In this document: one piece after another, positions 32,833 through 44,508 of the stretch
Position numbering within the stretch: position 1 is the first letter of the stretch
Layout of the letters: every line of letters starts with the position of its first letter
Assembly (NCBI GenBank): GCA_026210745.1
Contig: CP110631.1
Location: 3,906,001-3,970,000, forward strand
Length of the DNA: 64,000 nucleotides
Direction: 5' to 3'
Source of the DNA: Exobasidium rhododendri
Taxonomy: Eukaryota; Basidiomycota; Exobasidiomycetes; Exobasidiales; Exobasidiaceae
Notes under the pieces: generated by a model
What the model was told of the DNA's origin: nothing
What the model saw: only the letters and a program-made list of their open reading frames with translations
Databases searched by the model: none
Translations under genes and position numbers: made by a program

Positions 32833-35686
32833 CTAATGAAAGGGGGCTTGCAGAGGTGCAGCAGGGAACGAAACAGAGTGCACTTTCCCTGGAGCAGTGC
32901 TGTCGCTTCCCGAATTTACAGGCAAGGCTTGACCCTGCTGTTGCGTAGCTTGTTGCTCATAGAAGAGCCAATCTTGGAGCAGCGTCGTCTTGCTTGGGAA
33001 TTCTGCCATGATCTTCAACATTTCTTTTCCCCCTTCGATTGGCAGTTCCTGTGTGTCTCTCGATTGGGTGATTGGCTTTTGCTCAGGCGTGTTCGTTAGT
33101 CGTAGATGTCTCAATCTACCGTTGGGTACATCCTTGACGTAGATCCATCGAACTTTAAACGTTCCTTTCCATTTCCCTTCCTGAACCCAGACGTTGGAGG
33201 TGGAGTTGTAGTCGACAGCTGTCAACATTTGAGCCATGCCACAGAAATGTCCGCTAGCATTGACGCTGAAGAAGAGATACAGTGGACCACGTCCCTCTGC
33301 TTTCATGTCTCTGAACGCCTTGTCTAGTCGTTGGTTTCCCTTGTCGGTCGAGGCCCAGATCTCGTGCTTGAGACTTCGATGGACGTCGTCTTCGGTGAAA
33401 GACTTGATGACAAAGAATCGAGCATTATTCGGAATTGCTGCATATTGGGAGGGAGGAGGGTTAAATCCTCGAACTGCAATCAGGGCAGACAGAGATGGAT
33501 CGATTATGGGTGGAGCAGCAATGTGCCGTGGCAAGGCAGATTGAGACGCCGCAGACGAGTAAGCTCCAGGGAGGCCCATATCTGGAAGAGTGGAAATGGC
33601 AGCGCCGTATGAATTTATTTGTGGAGCGTGCCTGGCGCCAGGCACAGTATGGAGATTATGATGTTCGTTATGTATAGCCACGGCATGGACAGTATTGTGC
33701 ATTGCTTGGTGCTGCCGAGGATGTTGTTGCGTCGTTTGCCACGTCGCTTGTTGTTGCTGTTGATGATGTAGTCTCTGCTGTAGCATGGCAATCTGAAGGG
33801 CCGTGCTATCGATTGTCCTGTTGTTCGGCGGTGGCGCTTCATTCCACAGGGACGCTTTGGATGGCATGGAGAGCGGAATGTTCTGGTGCATGCCATTAAC
33901 CCTCGTCGTCGACGTTGCAAAGGGTTGCTGTTCGCCGGTTACCGAACTCTCAGTTGAGGTCAGTACACCGAATGGTGCCCATGAAGCGCTCGACGGGAGA
34001 GCAGAAAAGGACTCTGGATGATGAGGGGGATTGTTCGTCGTTTCTGTGCTGGGCAATTCGTTTCTTGACAAGGAGGAAACTAGATTTCCCGATGAGGATG
34101 AATTCCTTCGATGATGAGCATGACCAATCGGCTGTACGTAGGCTGAAGCTGATACTGGCCCTCTGGCTCCTCTCTTGCTCTTTGGGTTGAACGAAGCAGA
34201 TCTTTGCAAGACCTCTTGATTGGTGATGAGTGAGGACAGTGCTCTCTTTCCGTCTGCAACTTGCATACCGTCTCGAGTCGGCTGAACAAGTTGACTTGGC
34301 TGGATAGACATGCGTGCAAGACGAGCATGTGCGTCCATGAGATCGGAAGAGAGGAAATTGGAAGAGGACATGCTAGAGTCTCCTTCTGGAGTTGGTGAAA
34401 GGCCACCAGTGTCCAATTTCCCCGAAATGGGAGGTCCAGGCGAGATTGATTGAGGTGGCAGAGGCCTCTCCGTCCCGAGCATTACATTTGAAATTGTTGC
34501 ATCATTGTTTTCGTATTCTCTGTTGCGTCTTGATCCATGCAGTCGACTGCCCATCGACTTGCTAGAGGCATGATTCAACGACTGATGTCGCCTGATCATC
34601 CCTGCATCCATCTTGCCATAGGCTGAGATAGAATTCATAGACTGGATCGTCGAAGCCGAAGCAAAGGGTCCGTACTCCAAGCTATTTACGTGAGCACTTT
34701 CACTGCGCTGGTGGTGCATATGAGCGACGGGCGAGTGAGAGCCAGATATGAATGGAGAGGTACCTTGCACTGATGTTGGTTGAGAAGGAAAGCGTCGATG
34801 TGAAGTCGAAAAGACGGAAGAATCGTGCGGCCATGCTGACGCAGTAGCGCGAGTGTCGTCGCTTTCATTAGCGAGCGACAATTCATCGCGATCGTCCTGT
34901 TGGAAAGGTTCAAAGAGACCCAGCAAGTCAGTCGATTGATTCTCAACAACACCTATCCCCGACAAAGCCATAGCAAGTACTTACTTCGCCCGGCACCAAT
35001 TTCTCTCTACTTTTGATCATTTTCTCCCAATCGTCATCCCCCGCGTCCTCGCCCCCAGTGATAGCAGATAGACTGTTCTGGCCGGGTGAAGTAGGTGCTG
35101 GTCTGGGAAATTGGAATTGAGAAATTCTTCTTCTACTAGACGTTGCGCCTGCGCCAATGGTGTGATTGCGTCGAGGTAGGAAGACAGGATCACGTTGACT
35201 GAAGAAATCTTCATTCGAATTGCTGGCTGTAAGACTTGATCCGATTATATTACCAATACTACCGCTACTGCTCATCTGTTGAGCGTTGGGTCGAGGTGCA
35301 GGAATGTACTCACTACCACCAGACTTGGCCGCCACTGGGAAAAGTATCGAGTCTATCGGGCTGACGTTCTCGCTTCCAGTCGCTTTTGCATGCCTGAAGT
35401 AGCTTGGAGATGTTAGTCGAGGTGATCGGGGTGAAGTTTGCTGCAGGTTGCCATAGCTACTACTGCCTATGCTACCATCATTGATAGTGGGTGTACCTGC
35501 GTTGGCGCTCATGTTATTGTTTTCTCGTCTTCGTAAGTCTACTAGCTCGTCGTTCTGTGCATTTGTAGAGGGGACATTAGGCGATGTCTCTATCCTATCG
35601 AATCGTGGCGCCGAACGTGAATCTCCCGGGGTAGCTTTGCCTCTTGGAGAAGACCAGATGTGCTCTACCGACGGGACAGATTGCAT
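32833..35686 (-). CDS. YTH-domain RNA-binding protein (m6A reader), 2 exons
   Basis: Exons 35686-34985 and 34896-32833 give 921 residues. The YTH domain lies at about 725-865: NARFFVIKSFTEDDVHRS, then three tryptophans expected to form the methyl-adenosine cage (HEIWAST, SNVWVQ, GKWKG) and the YTHDF-like FKVRWIYVKDVPN. Everything upstream is long, disordered, Ser/Asn/Gln/His-rich sequence with Gln repeats near 33730-33790, as in cytoplasmic YTHDF proteins. It reads N6-methyladenosine in mRNA and affects decay or translation (family knowledge). For the intron I used the acceptor at 34897 (88 nt, branch-like ACTGAC nearby); closer acceptors would give introns of only 28-43 nt. The gene lies downstream of and parallel to the Pumilio gene. 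Confidence 0.9.
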
Positions 35687-36576
35687 GGTCTCGACCTTTC
35701 AATGCACAGAGAGCGAAAATGAAATAGGAAAGGGCCCGATCGACTGATCTAATTTAACAGACGGCGCTTCGGTCGTGTATTAATCCCGAGAATGGTATCA
35801 GAGCAAGCAAGGGTAGGTGGAACTATGTGTACTGCTCCTATGGAAACGTATCGAACGCACGCCTGGGTTCGCTGCAGCTTGACATGAAGAGATTGTAGGA
35901 AGGAAAGGAGAGAGGCACTTTCGCGACTCGACAACTGCTTCCGCGACGTACGGTAATATATATATACTATCTGTATACTACCCCAGGTGCGGTACAAGGG
36001 TGTCGCGCGCTGCAAGGGCCCAAGAGGCTGACGGACATCACACGCCAGAGCAACAGGGGAGAGCGAGGGAAGCCTAAATCTTAAACGCTTTAATTTTGTA
36101 TCAGCTCTGACTAAAAAGAAGGGGAAAAGTGCCCCTCCTTAACCCTAACCCTACGTCCCCCTCCCGCAGTCTCGGGAAAGACGCTGCCGCCGCGCCCCGC
36201 CGCCTCCGGTAGCTGAAGGTACGAAGGTATGTTCTAATGCGCTGATCATTACCCGAGCAACGGTAGGTGAAAGCCTCCATGGACGCAGGCCTTTCCAGAG
36301 TAGGGGGGGCGCAGACATAGAGAAGGGAGGCAGGAGGAGAATCGAGGGGAGACCAGGTAATCGTTGGAAGATACATATATAATCATAATAGAGAAGGTCA
36401 CATAGGGGGAGGGGAAGATGAGGTGAGATTTGGTATCAAGGTAGACAGCGCAAGGTCAGCGTGAGTGGAAGCATCGCAGAGTAGAGATGAAGTTATAACT
36501 TTAAGAAAAGTTGAAGAGACCAAAGATGGTGGGATCAGTGCTGATGTAGGTGCTACCGCATACTGCCCACGACGTT
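35687..36576. other. YTH-Pumilio intergenic region with telomere-type repeat and hairpins
   Basis: 890 bases between the YTH start and the Pumilio stop. Features seen: a TATA-rich stretch (TAATATATATATACTA) at 35955-35970; a perfect hairpin, AGGGG and CCCCT around a 7-base loop, at 36120-36136; the telomere-type tract at 36140-36153; a TCCCG/CGGGA hairpin with 6-base loop at 36162-36177; and a GC-rich run at 36181-36210. No coding frame is supported. It holds the YTH promoter at least; a plus-strand non-coding RNA is possible. Confidence 0.55.
36140..36153 (+). repeat. Interstitial telomere-type tract (two TAACCC units plus TA)
   Basis: Fourteen bases reading TAACCCTAACCCTA, that is 2.3 units of the complement of the TTAGGG telomere repeat used by most filamentous fungi. 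It lies in non-coding DNA, three bases after a perfect 5-bp hairpin. It could be a telomerase-RNA template, a telobox bound by a Tay1/Tbf1-type factor, or a chance or relic repeat. Confidence 0.9.
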
Positions 36577-39500
36577 TCAGGTTGGCAGATCGCTTGTCGT
36601 CGTGCCTGCGTTGTTTCGAGCAACGCTCGCGTCCAACAGTCTCTCGATAGCAGACAAGTGTTTGGAGTACCCACTCGAGAAACGCTTCATGTTGTTGAGA
36701 GCAGGCTTGATGTAGGATGTCAGTCGAATTTTTTGTTGACCTTCTGACAGCTCCAAGAACCGTTGCAGGACATAGTTCCCGTACTGATCTCTCATCATCA
36801 TGACGGCTCCAATGGTAGGTTCGTTGCTGTTGCCGTGCGGCAGGTTCTCCTCCTCAATTGGCACCATGATTTCTTCGATGAAAGAATATCGTTCTTCTTG
36901 TGAAGCTGCTCGAATGACTTGCTCAATCACGTTGCTAGCAAACTTGTGCTTGGAGAGTCGTAACACTTGTCCCTTTGCTACCTGGATGATCACCTCCTTG
37001 TCAGGCTTACTCGCATTCTGAAGCGCCCATTGAATGACGTAGTTGCCGTATTGATCATGCATCAGCCTCTCTGCGTCGTGAAGCAGTTCGTCCATGAGAG
37101 GTCTGCGATGACTTTCATCACAGAATTCAAAGATGCGCTGAAGCACTCGACAGCTGTAACAATGAGCAGCTAGGGAAAAGACTTTGTGTCGAAACGCCTG
37201 TGGTATGAATTCGATCAAATTGGTCGGTGACACCCTTTCCAGCAGCTTTTGAACAACGTGATTTGCATTCTGATCACGAACGCAGGATAGAATATCCATC
37301 TTCAGCTCGTCGGCGATCTTGATTTGCTCCTTCAAGGCAGAATAGTCCAGTGCCTTTTGAACGACTCGACAACCGTACGTCCCGAGTGACAGAGAGAGGA
37401 CATGTCCTTGCATTTGATGTACCAACTCGGCTCTCATCTCCGGCGTTCCGTGCTCGAACAACTTCTGAATGACATAATTACCAAAGACGTCAGTCATCAA
37501 GACGAGTGAACTTGGCAACAATTCGTCAAAGACTAATTTGACCTCTTCTTCTGTTGCCGCATCAAGCTTCTCTTGGGTGAATCGACTGCCATGTTGATCG
37601 CTGCTGAACTCAACAACTGCGCCTCTTATGTCGCTCAGTCCGAATTGACGACTTTTGTTGTGTCTTGAACGGAATTCTTCCAGCAATGGTGATCGTACTA
37701 TCGTTTCTGCTTGAGCTGGAGGGGTAGTACGCTGCTGGGAGAATTGAGAAAAGGAGGAGGGAGATCGTGAATGGAGCACCATTCCACCCGCGTTCGCCGA
37801 TCGATAGAGAGAAGAGGGCGGAGACATGGAGCCCGGAAGGAAATTCATGGAGTCATTCACCCGATACATTTGGGCACCGGATGAGAACACTCGCTGATGA
37901 CCGCCCATCGAACGACTGTCGAGGCTGCTAGACCAGCTAGGCGACTGACCATGCATGACGAAGCCGTGTCCTACACTTTGCGTTGGGGAAGAAGCCCATT
38001 GCTGATTGGTAGCAAGTCCATAGGGAGCTCCTGCAGGGAAGTGAAACCCGTCCATGGAAGGATGATGACTTTCACTTCTGCTGGAAGGATGATGCAAGGC
38101 AGGTGATGCAACTGAAACGAGACTTGGACTTTGAGGATAATGTGGTACTCCTTGCATCATCATCAAATTGCTAGACGTAGGAGCAGTAGTAGATGTATGG
38201 GGTGCTTGGTGTCCCACAGGTCTACTGCCCATTGTGTTTGACCGAGGCACCATTATTGCATGACCAGGCAGCCCAGTCATATTACTCGACATGATTTGTT
38301 GCGGTGGTGGAAAGGCGTGTGGTGGATACGTATAAGTGCTCGAGTCTGTACTTTGATGAGCATGGTGATGGTAGATAGGGCTTCGAGACGTGGAGCTGGA
38401 TGCGATGGGAGGCGGTGGCAATCCATACATAGGGGCATAGGGGTCCGGTGTAGTTCGGAATGCATCAAAGTCGTTTGACTCCATTGGGTTCATTGCGTTG
38501 TTCGCTGGCATTGAATTGCGATGTGATACTGTTGGATAGAGCTCTGGACTGCGAGTGTCAATCGAGGGATGATAATAAGGAGACGGGTGGAAATATTGCT
38601 GCTGCTGCAAAGTGGGAAATTGTTGTACAAATGAACGTTGTTGGAGTTGGTTTGAAAGTTGATATTGCTGCTGCTGCTCGTGCGATTGAGGATGCACTTC
38701 TGGAAAATTGTGAGGGAAGCCACCTTCCCTGGGTAGCAAGGTTGAAGTATGCGCCGGGGCAAAACTAGTCCGCTCGTCCTTCATGCTGATCTTCTGTGTG
38801 AGTGAGACAAGATCTTGCGCCGATTGCTGAGCGTTAAATTTGAGGGGCTTTTTAGCTCTACCACACATCGTCTAACTGTCCATTGTTCACTCACTTTGCC
38901 TTCTTCCATGCTATGTGGCCGGTGCTCCTCTGTGAAGTACCCTGTTTGCCCTTCCCGTTGAGCAATCCTCGCAACTCTTGCAGATTCTGCTGATGTGGTT
39001 GCAGCACTTGCCGAGGTAGAAGGGAGCGCAGGGGTGATAGGGAAAGATGCCGTCCAGGATATGGCTGTTGACACAGGATCCTGTTGCCAAGCGCTGGGCA
39101 TGATACCGTTCCTCGTTGCCTTGGTAGCTGGATTGCCGCCAGCGGAGTGTTCTCGCTTTATTACGCCCACCTTCTGCTCCAACTTTACTCTTTCACCCAT
39201 TGCATCATTGTTCTCTGTCGCGGCGTTGAAGGTGACGGAGTCGGTGAGTTCCTGATTATTCTCTTTGTCGCCTGCACTATCTTTACTCGTCGTATCAAAG
39301 ACGGACGGCATAGCAGTAAGAGAGCGTCTTGTAGCAGCAAGCATAGGGTCGTACAAAGGGTGATCATCTCCGGGCGTGATGAGCGGACTCGCCGTAGAGG
39401 CAGTCTCCACTCCAAAAGCAGTCGTTTCCACACTTCCGCTTTCGCTTCGCATGCTCTGTGGGCGAGAAGAGTCGCTTGATGCCGGTGCATCGGTGGAAAC

Positions 39501-39716
39501 ACTGCGAACTAATGTCGACGCAGTCTGATTTATGCCAGTAGTAGAGCCACGATGATGATTAGAGGCAGTACTGGTTGCTATGTTGATGGATTTGGGCACG
39601 CCATTCCCTCGCTCGGCAATATGTATAGAAATGCTGCGGTCTAGATTGGCAACTGGTCCCGAGGCTCGCCGAAGCGGTACCAAGGCCGGGCGTTTGTGAG
39701 CTTCAAAGTCGGTCAT
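36577..39716 (-). CDS. Pumilio-family (PUF) RNA-binding protein, 2 exons
   Basis: Exons 39716-38895 and 38847-36577 join across a 47-nt intron to 1,030 residues. The C-terminal third (about 675-1020) is a full eight-repeat PUF domain. The base-reading triplets can be read in order: SRxxQ, NYxxQ, CRxxQ, NHxxQ, CRxxQ, NYxxQ, SNxxE, NYxxQ. This is the code of human PUM1, so the predicted target is UGUAUAUA-like (UGUA core) in mRNA 3' UTRs. A small insert of about 15 residues ([16 protein letters not shown]) lies between repeats 7 and 8. The N-terminal two thirds are Ser/Gln/His/Pro-rich and disordered. It represses or destabilises bound mRNAs by recruiting deadenylases (family knowledge). ATG 39716 is the first ATG of exon 1. 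Confidence 0.95.
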
Positions 39717-40786
39717 CACCCAGAGAGGGTGGGGCAGATGTGGGAAGCGATCGATCGACGAGGCAAGATGATGTGTGTCTGTTTTTATTCCAAAGTTTGC
39801 GTAGCAGATCCAGCAGATTAAGCAAGTGAGTCGTGTAAAGTCAGAAGAATACGATCGTCCTCAGCAGGGGGTCGGGGATGGTATCGTGTCGTCGGCTCGC
39901 TGATGATCTTGCCTCTGCAAAGAAGCACAAGTACCTACCGACTTCCAAGCAAGGACGAGGTTTCTACGAAAGGACCGAAAGAAAGTACAACAGAATGGTT
40001 GGGATACGAGAGTGGGGAAGTGTATTCTCGTATCTAGGGACTGCCTAGGGACCGCCTAATCAGTGATGGAAACCCTGACTCCTCGTACACCAGTGCTACT
40101 TATTGTGCCCGGAAACCTTGATTTTCAGAAAACTTTATGGCTTGAGAGTCGACTTGGACAGTGCATAACGGTCTCGCACGGCCCTTTCGTCTTGCGCGCT
40201 TGACGTTAGATACGCTTGCCATGTACTACTCCTATAACATCAATACACTCCTTGGTCCGTCTCCTTCAGGCTTCAGGAGTCGCCTGTTGACGATTTCCCG
40301 ATAGAATTATATACAGAAACGCTATACTAGCACTAGTGTTGACCGTATCAGATGATCCAATGATCTTCGTGGTATCTTGCATTGTCGCTGAAATTGTGTC
40401 GGTTGAAATCGAAAAGGTTGCTGGCGGTGGCTAGCGACCTTTTCGGAGGGTGAAGGATTTCCTACCTCGATTTTCTGATGTGTGAATTTCGTCACTTTGA
40501 AGCATACTTATGGAGCATAATATAGCTTGCAACATCTATTGGCTGACACTGGGGCCGAAAGACACTACGGGAAGACGCTTCTTCCATCGTCAAAGCTCGC
40601 CAGATGGTACGGTGGGATGGCGACAACGATAAACACGTGCATGTCTTGTCTACTCACGCGCTACCGGGTACCTAGAGGCTAATTGTACGGTTGAACAGAT
40701 TGACCTTGTTGGAGGTGTGATAGTGTCTTCACCAGTCGTATCCTCCTCGCCTCCGCCAATCTACGCCATTCGCTGCATCTTTCAAC
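39717..40786. promoter_or_regulatory. Divergent promoter region between Pumilio and SRP54 genes
   Basis: 1,070 bases with no credible coding frame. It contains an 11-base tandem pair (CTAGGGACTGC then CTAGGGACCGC) at 40033-40054 and a CACGTG E-box at 40634-40639, about 150 bases before the SRP54 ATG. The remainder is unremarkable. Confidence 0.45.
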
Positions 40787-42658
40787 ATGGTGCTTAATGA
40801 TCTCGGGCGAAGGATCAATGCTGCGTTCTCGGAACTCTCGCGAGTGCCAGTGGTAGACGATGCTGCGGTCGACAATCTTTTGAAGAGCGTTTGTGCAGCC
40901 CTACTGGAAAGTGATGTCAACGTCAAGCTGGTGCAGACACTACGAAACAAAGTTCGAGGTTCGGTCAAGGAGCAGCTCAATGAAGGAGACAAAGCAGCTC
41001 GTATGAGCGATGTGCAAAGAAAGAATATCGTTCAAAAAGCAATTTACGATCATCTCGTTCAATTGGTAGATCCTGGTGTGGAAGCATTCAAACCTAAGAA
41101 GGGTAAGCCAAACGTCATCATGTTTGTCGGACTACAGGGTGCGGGAAAGACGACTTCATGTACCAAATTGGCACTGTATTACCAGAAACGAGGGTTCAAA
41201 ACTGGTCTGGTATGTGCTGATACATATCGAGCCGGTGCCTTTGATCAACTGAAGCAGAACGCTGCCAAGGCAAATCTTCCTTTCTACGGATCTCACACCG
41301 AGACTGATGCTGTAGTCATTTCTTCCGCTGGTGTGGCCTCTTTCAAGGCAGCCAAGTTTGAAATCATCATTGTCGATACTTCAGGACGACATAAACAAGA
41401 AGCAGAATTGTTCCAAGAAATGATCGAAATTGGCGAAGCAGTAAAGCCGGATCAAACCATCATGGTCATGGATGCCAGCATTGGGCAGGCCGCAGAAGGA
41501 CAATGTAGCGCATTCAAAGAAGCTGCTGATTACGGTGGTATCTTTGTTACTAAACTTGATGGTCACGCTAAAGGAGGTGGAGCGATATCTGCAGTAGCAG
41601 CGACCAAGACACCCATCCTCTTCATCGGTCTTGGTGAACATATGACTGATATTGAAGTGTTTAGACCACAACCGTTTATCAGCAAAATGCTGGGCATGGG
41701 CGATATTTCCGGTTTGATGGATAAAGTACAAGAAGCGCAGATGGTTAATCCGGAAAAGCAACAAGAGATGCTCAAGAAGATCGAGCAAGGTGGTACATTT
41801 ACTATTCGAGACTGGAGAGAACAGCTCAGCAATATCATGAATATGGGGCCAATATCGAAGTTGGCAGGCATGATTCCTGGGATGGGTCAAATGCTGGGTG
41901 GGGGAGGAAACGACGAAGAGAGCGGGCGTAAGATGAAGAGGATGATCTACATCACCGACAGTATGACGAGAGAAGAACTTGACTCGGACGGTACCCTCTT
42001 CTACGCACCTGTCAAAAAGGCAGCACTTGCAGCAGAGAGGGAAAAGCAGCTGGTACGACAAGGAGAGGGAGAGTCTAGTAGTGGAAAGAAGCCCAAAGTA
42101 AAAATACCAGTCCGAATGAATGCTCGAGCAAGAAGAGTAGCAAAGGGGAGTGGCACCAGTGTCCGAGAGGTAGAAGAGTTTTTAATGCAGTATCGCATGG
42201 TTGCCAAAATGGCAAAGTCTATGGGAGGCAAAGCAGGTTGGATGAAGAAGATGCAAGGAGGAGGGGCGGGAGGTCGACCTGCTGCCGGTCAATTACCTCC
42301 TGGTATGTCTCGTGAGCAGGTCGCCCAGATGCAAAATATGCTACCGCCAGAGATCAAGGCTCAATTGAGGCAGCCAGGCGGAAGAGAGCGTGAGTGTCCC
42401 GCGTAGAAGGAAGGGATTGTCCAGAAGCTGATCCTAGTCATTTCAGGTCTGATGCAGCAACTACAATCCGGCGATATACCCCCCGAGATGGCAAGTATGA
42501 TGGGAGGGATGGGAGGCGGTGGAATGGGAGGGTTGGGAGGGCTAGCGAGTATGATGGGTGGAATGGGTGGTGGTGGAGGAGGAATGGGAGGTCTGCAAAG
42601 TATGATGGCCAACATGATGGGCGGCGGCGGCGGAGGAGGAGGAGCACCTCGACAATAG
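40787..42658 (+). CDS. SRP54: Signal recognition particle subunit SRP54, 2 exons
   Basis: Exons 40787-42389 and 42447-42658 give 604 residues. N domain (1-about 95), then the GTPase G domain with P-loop [35 protein letters not shown] and [11 protein letters not shown], then the Met-rich M domain that holds signal peptides and 7S RNA. SRP54 recognises signal sequences at the ribosome and delivers them to the ER receptor in a GTP-dependent way. It is about 70-100 residues longer than usual: an insert of some 40 residues (about 402-441, basic and Ser/Lys-rich) interrupts the M domain between [13 protein letters not shown] and [12 protein letters not shown], and the second exon encodes a tail of Gly-Met repeats (GGMGGGG). 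Both lie in frame and look genuine. Confidence 0.97.
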
Positions 42659-42823
42659 ATGTACATACATCACAGTGTTGCTTTATTAATCACGTATCGA
42701 GGGAGGGGACGTGCGAAAACATCCCCCCTCCTCCGAAATGAGACTAACTTTGATCTTGTTGTGCCTCAATATTCATTAATGTGGGGAAAGGTCCTCCTTT
42801 TCTTTAAATTTCCCTCACAGGAT

Positions 42824-44487
42824 ATGCTAAAATTCTCCCCCTTTCGAGTCGCTGTGAGAAAGGCAGGCTCATCGTTACAGTCTTCAACAAGACCTGCCAG
42901 ATACTTTGCCAGCTCGTGCGTCAACTTCAACAACTTTGACGCACCTTTCACCACCATCAGTGAATCTGGACTGAGTGAATCGCAGCTGGAAGTGCGACAA
43001 GCGATCCAAAGTATAACGAGCAAGTTCGACCTTCAATATTGGCTGGAGCGAGATCAGACAGCGACCTATCCGCATGAACTATATCAAGAATTGCAAAAGG
43101 GACAATGGATCGGAATAACATTACCGACAGAATTTGGAGGTGCAAATTTGGGAATAGCAGAAGCGACAATCATGCTACAGACCATTGCAGAATCCGGCGC
43201 AGGAGTTTCAGGCGCTCAGAGCATCCATGCGAACATCTACCCAATCATGCCTATCGTAAAGTTTGCATCTCAGGAACAGAAGCAGGACTGGCTACCGAAG
43301 ATGATCGATGGCGGAATCCGAAGTTGCTTCATGGTCACAGAACCAAATGTCGGACTGGAAACGTTGAAGTTGAAGACAAGGGCAGAGAAGAGGGGTGGTA
43401 GATGGATCATAAATGGGTCAAAGGTGCGTCGCTGCAAGACACGGCGCTGGAGTGAGGAGCACTTCTTTATTGACAACGTATGAGGGGGAGCCATCAGTAG
43501 ATTTGGACTTCTTCCGCTCAGGTTGCATCCCACGCCGTACTACTGGCAAGGACCAGCGATGCGACGCCAACGTCAAGATCATCTGGTCTATCGCTCTTCT
43601 TTGCTCCCATTCGTGAGAGAGCTCCCAACACGCCCCAGGTCAGTAATGAGGACAGCAAGCTACGACGTGGCGTGGAAATGAGAAAGATTGAAAAGATGGG
43701 AGGAAATGCAGTAGATGCGAATGAGGTGTGGTGAGTTCGGCATCCTAGTCAGAAGCCTTGTCGCCATGCATCTCATCCAATCATGTTCCCCTGGGCGACA
43801 GGTTCGATGACTTTGAAGTCGGCGACGAGTATCTCATCGGGGAGGAGGGCACTGGCTTTAAGAAGGTTCTATTCGGCATGAATGCAGAGCGAGTCTTACT
43901 GGCAGGCGAAGCATTGGGCACAGGTGAGTGTTGTGTCGGGAGTTTTCATTTGAAAAAAGGCATGTCATTTTACTGAAGGAGGGGAGGCACGCAACATCAC
44001 AGGCTACGCTGCACTTCGACAAGCCGTCCTGTATGCACAGGATAGAGTCGTATTTGGAAACCCCATCGGAAAGTACCAAGGAGTACAACACCCCTTAGCT
44101 ATGGCTTGGGCTAATTTGGAAGCAGCTAGACACCTCACTTATAGCGCAGCAAATCTTTACGATGGCAAGCAAGCTACGCCTGATCAAGTAGGCGCTCAGG
44201 CGAATGCTGCCAAGCTTGTGGCAGCTGAAGCTGGTTACAAGGCTTGTGAGGCAGCTATCATGGCGATGGGTGGAATGGGCTACAGTCGTGAATACCATGC
44301 GGAGCGATACTTGAGAGAGAGCTTTGTGCCTAGACTCGCTCCTATTTCGTGAGTCTGAAGATACAACGATCCAGAGCGATAAAGCTGGAAGACGCTAATG
44401 ACGTCGAATCCTTCACCTCGACGAAGCCGCGAAATGATCCTCAATTATCTCTCCACTAATGTACTCCGACTGCCCAAGAGTTACTAG
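42824..44487 (+). CDS. Mitochondrial acyl-CoA dehydrogenase, 5 exons
   Basis: Exons 42824-43423, 43501-43730, 43802-43923, 44003-44348 and 44427-44487 give 452 residues. The first 33 residues are rich in Arg and Ser without acids, a mitochondrial presequence. Family motifs: CFMVTEPNVGLETLKLKT (FAD-side signature), KIWTSSAQVASHAVLLART, GYAALRQAVLYAQDRVVFG and AMGGMGYSREYHAERYLRE. It oxidises an acyl-CoA to enoyl-CoA with FAD, passing electrons to ETF. The C-terminus (RLAPISREMILNY, ending LRLPKSY) belongs to the subfamily that lacks the YEGT catalytic-Glu motif of medium-chain enzymes, so the substrate class is uncertain. Its stop is 21 bases from the convergent Prp3 stop. Confidence 0.92.
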
Positions 44488-44508
44488 GGACTGATCGAAC
44501 CTTCACGC

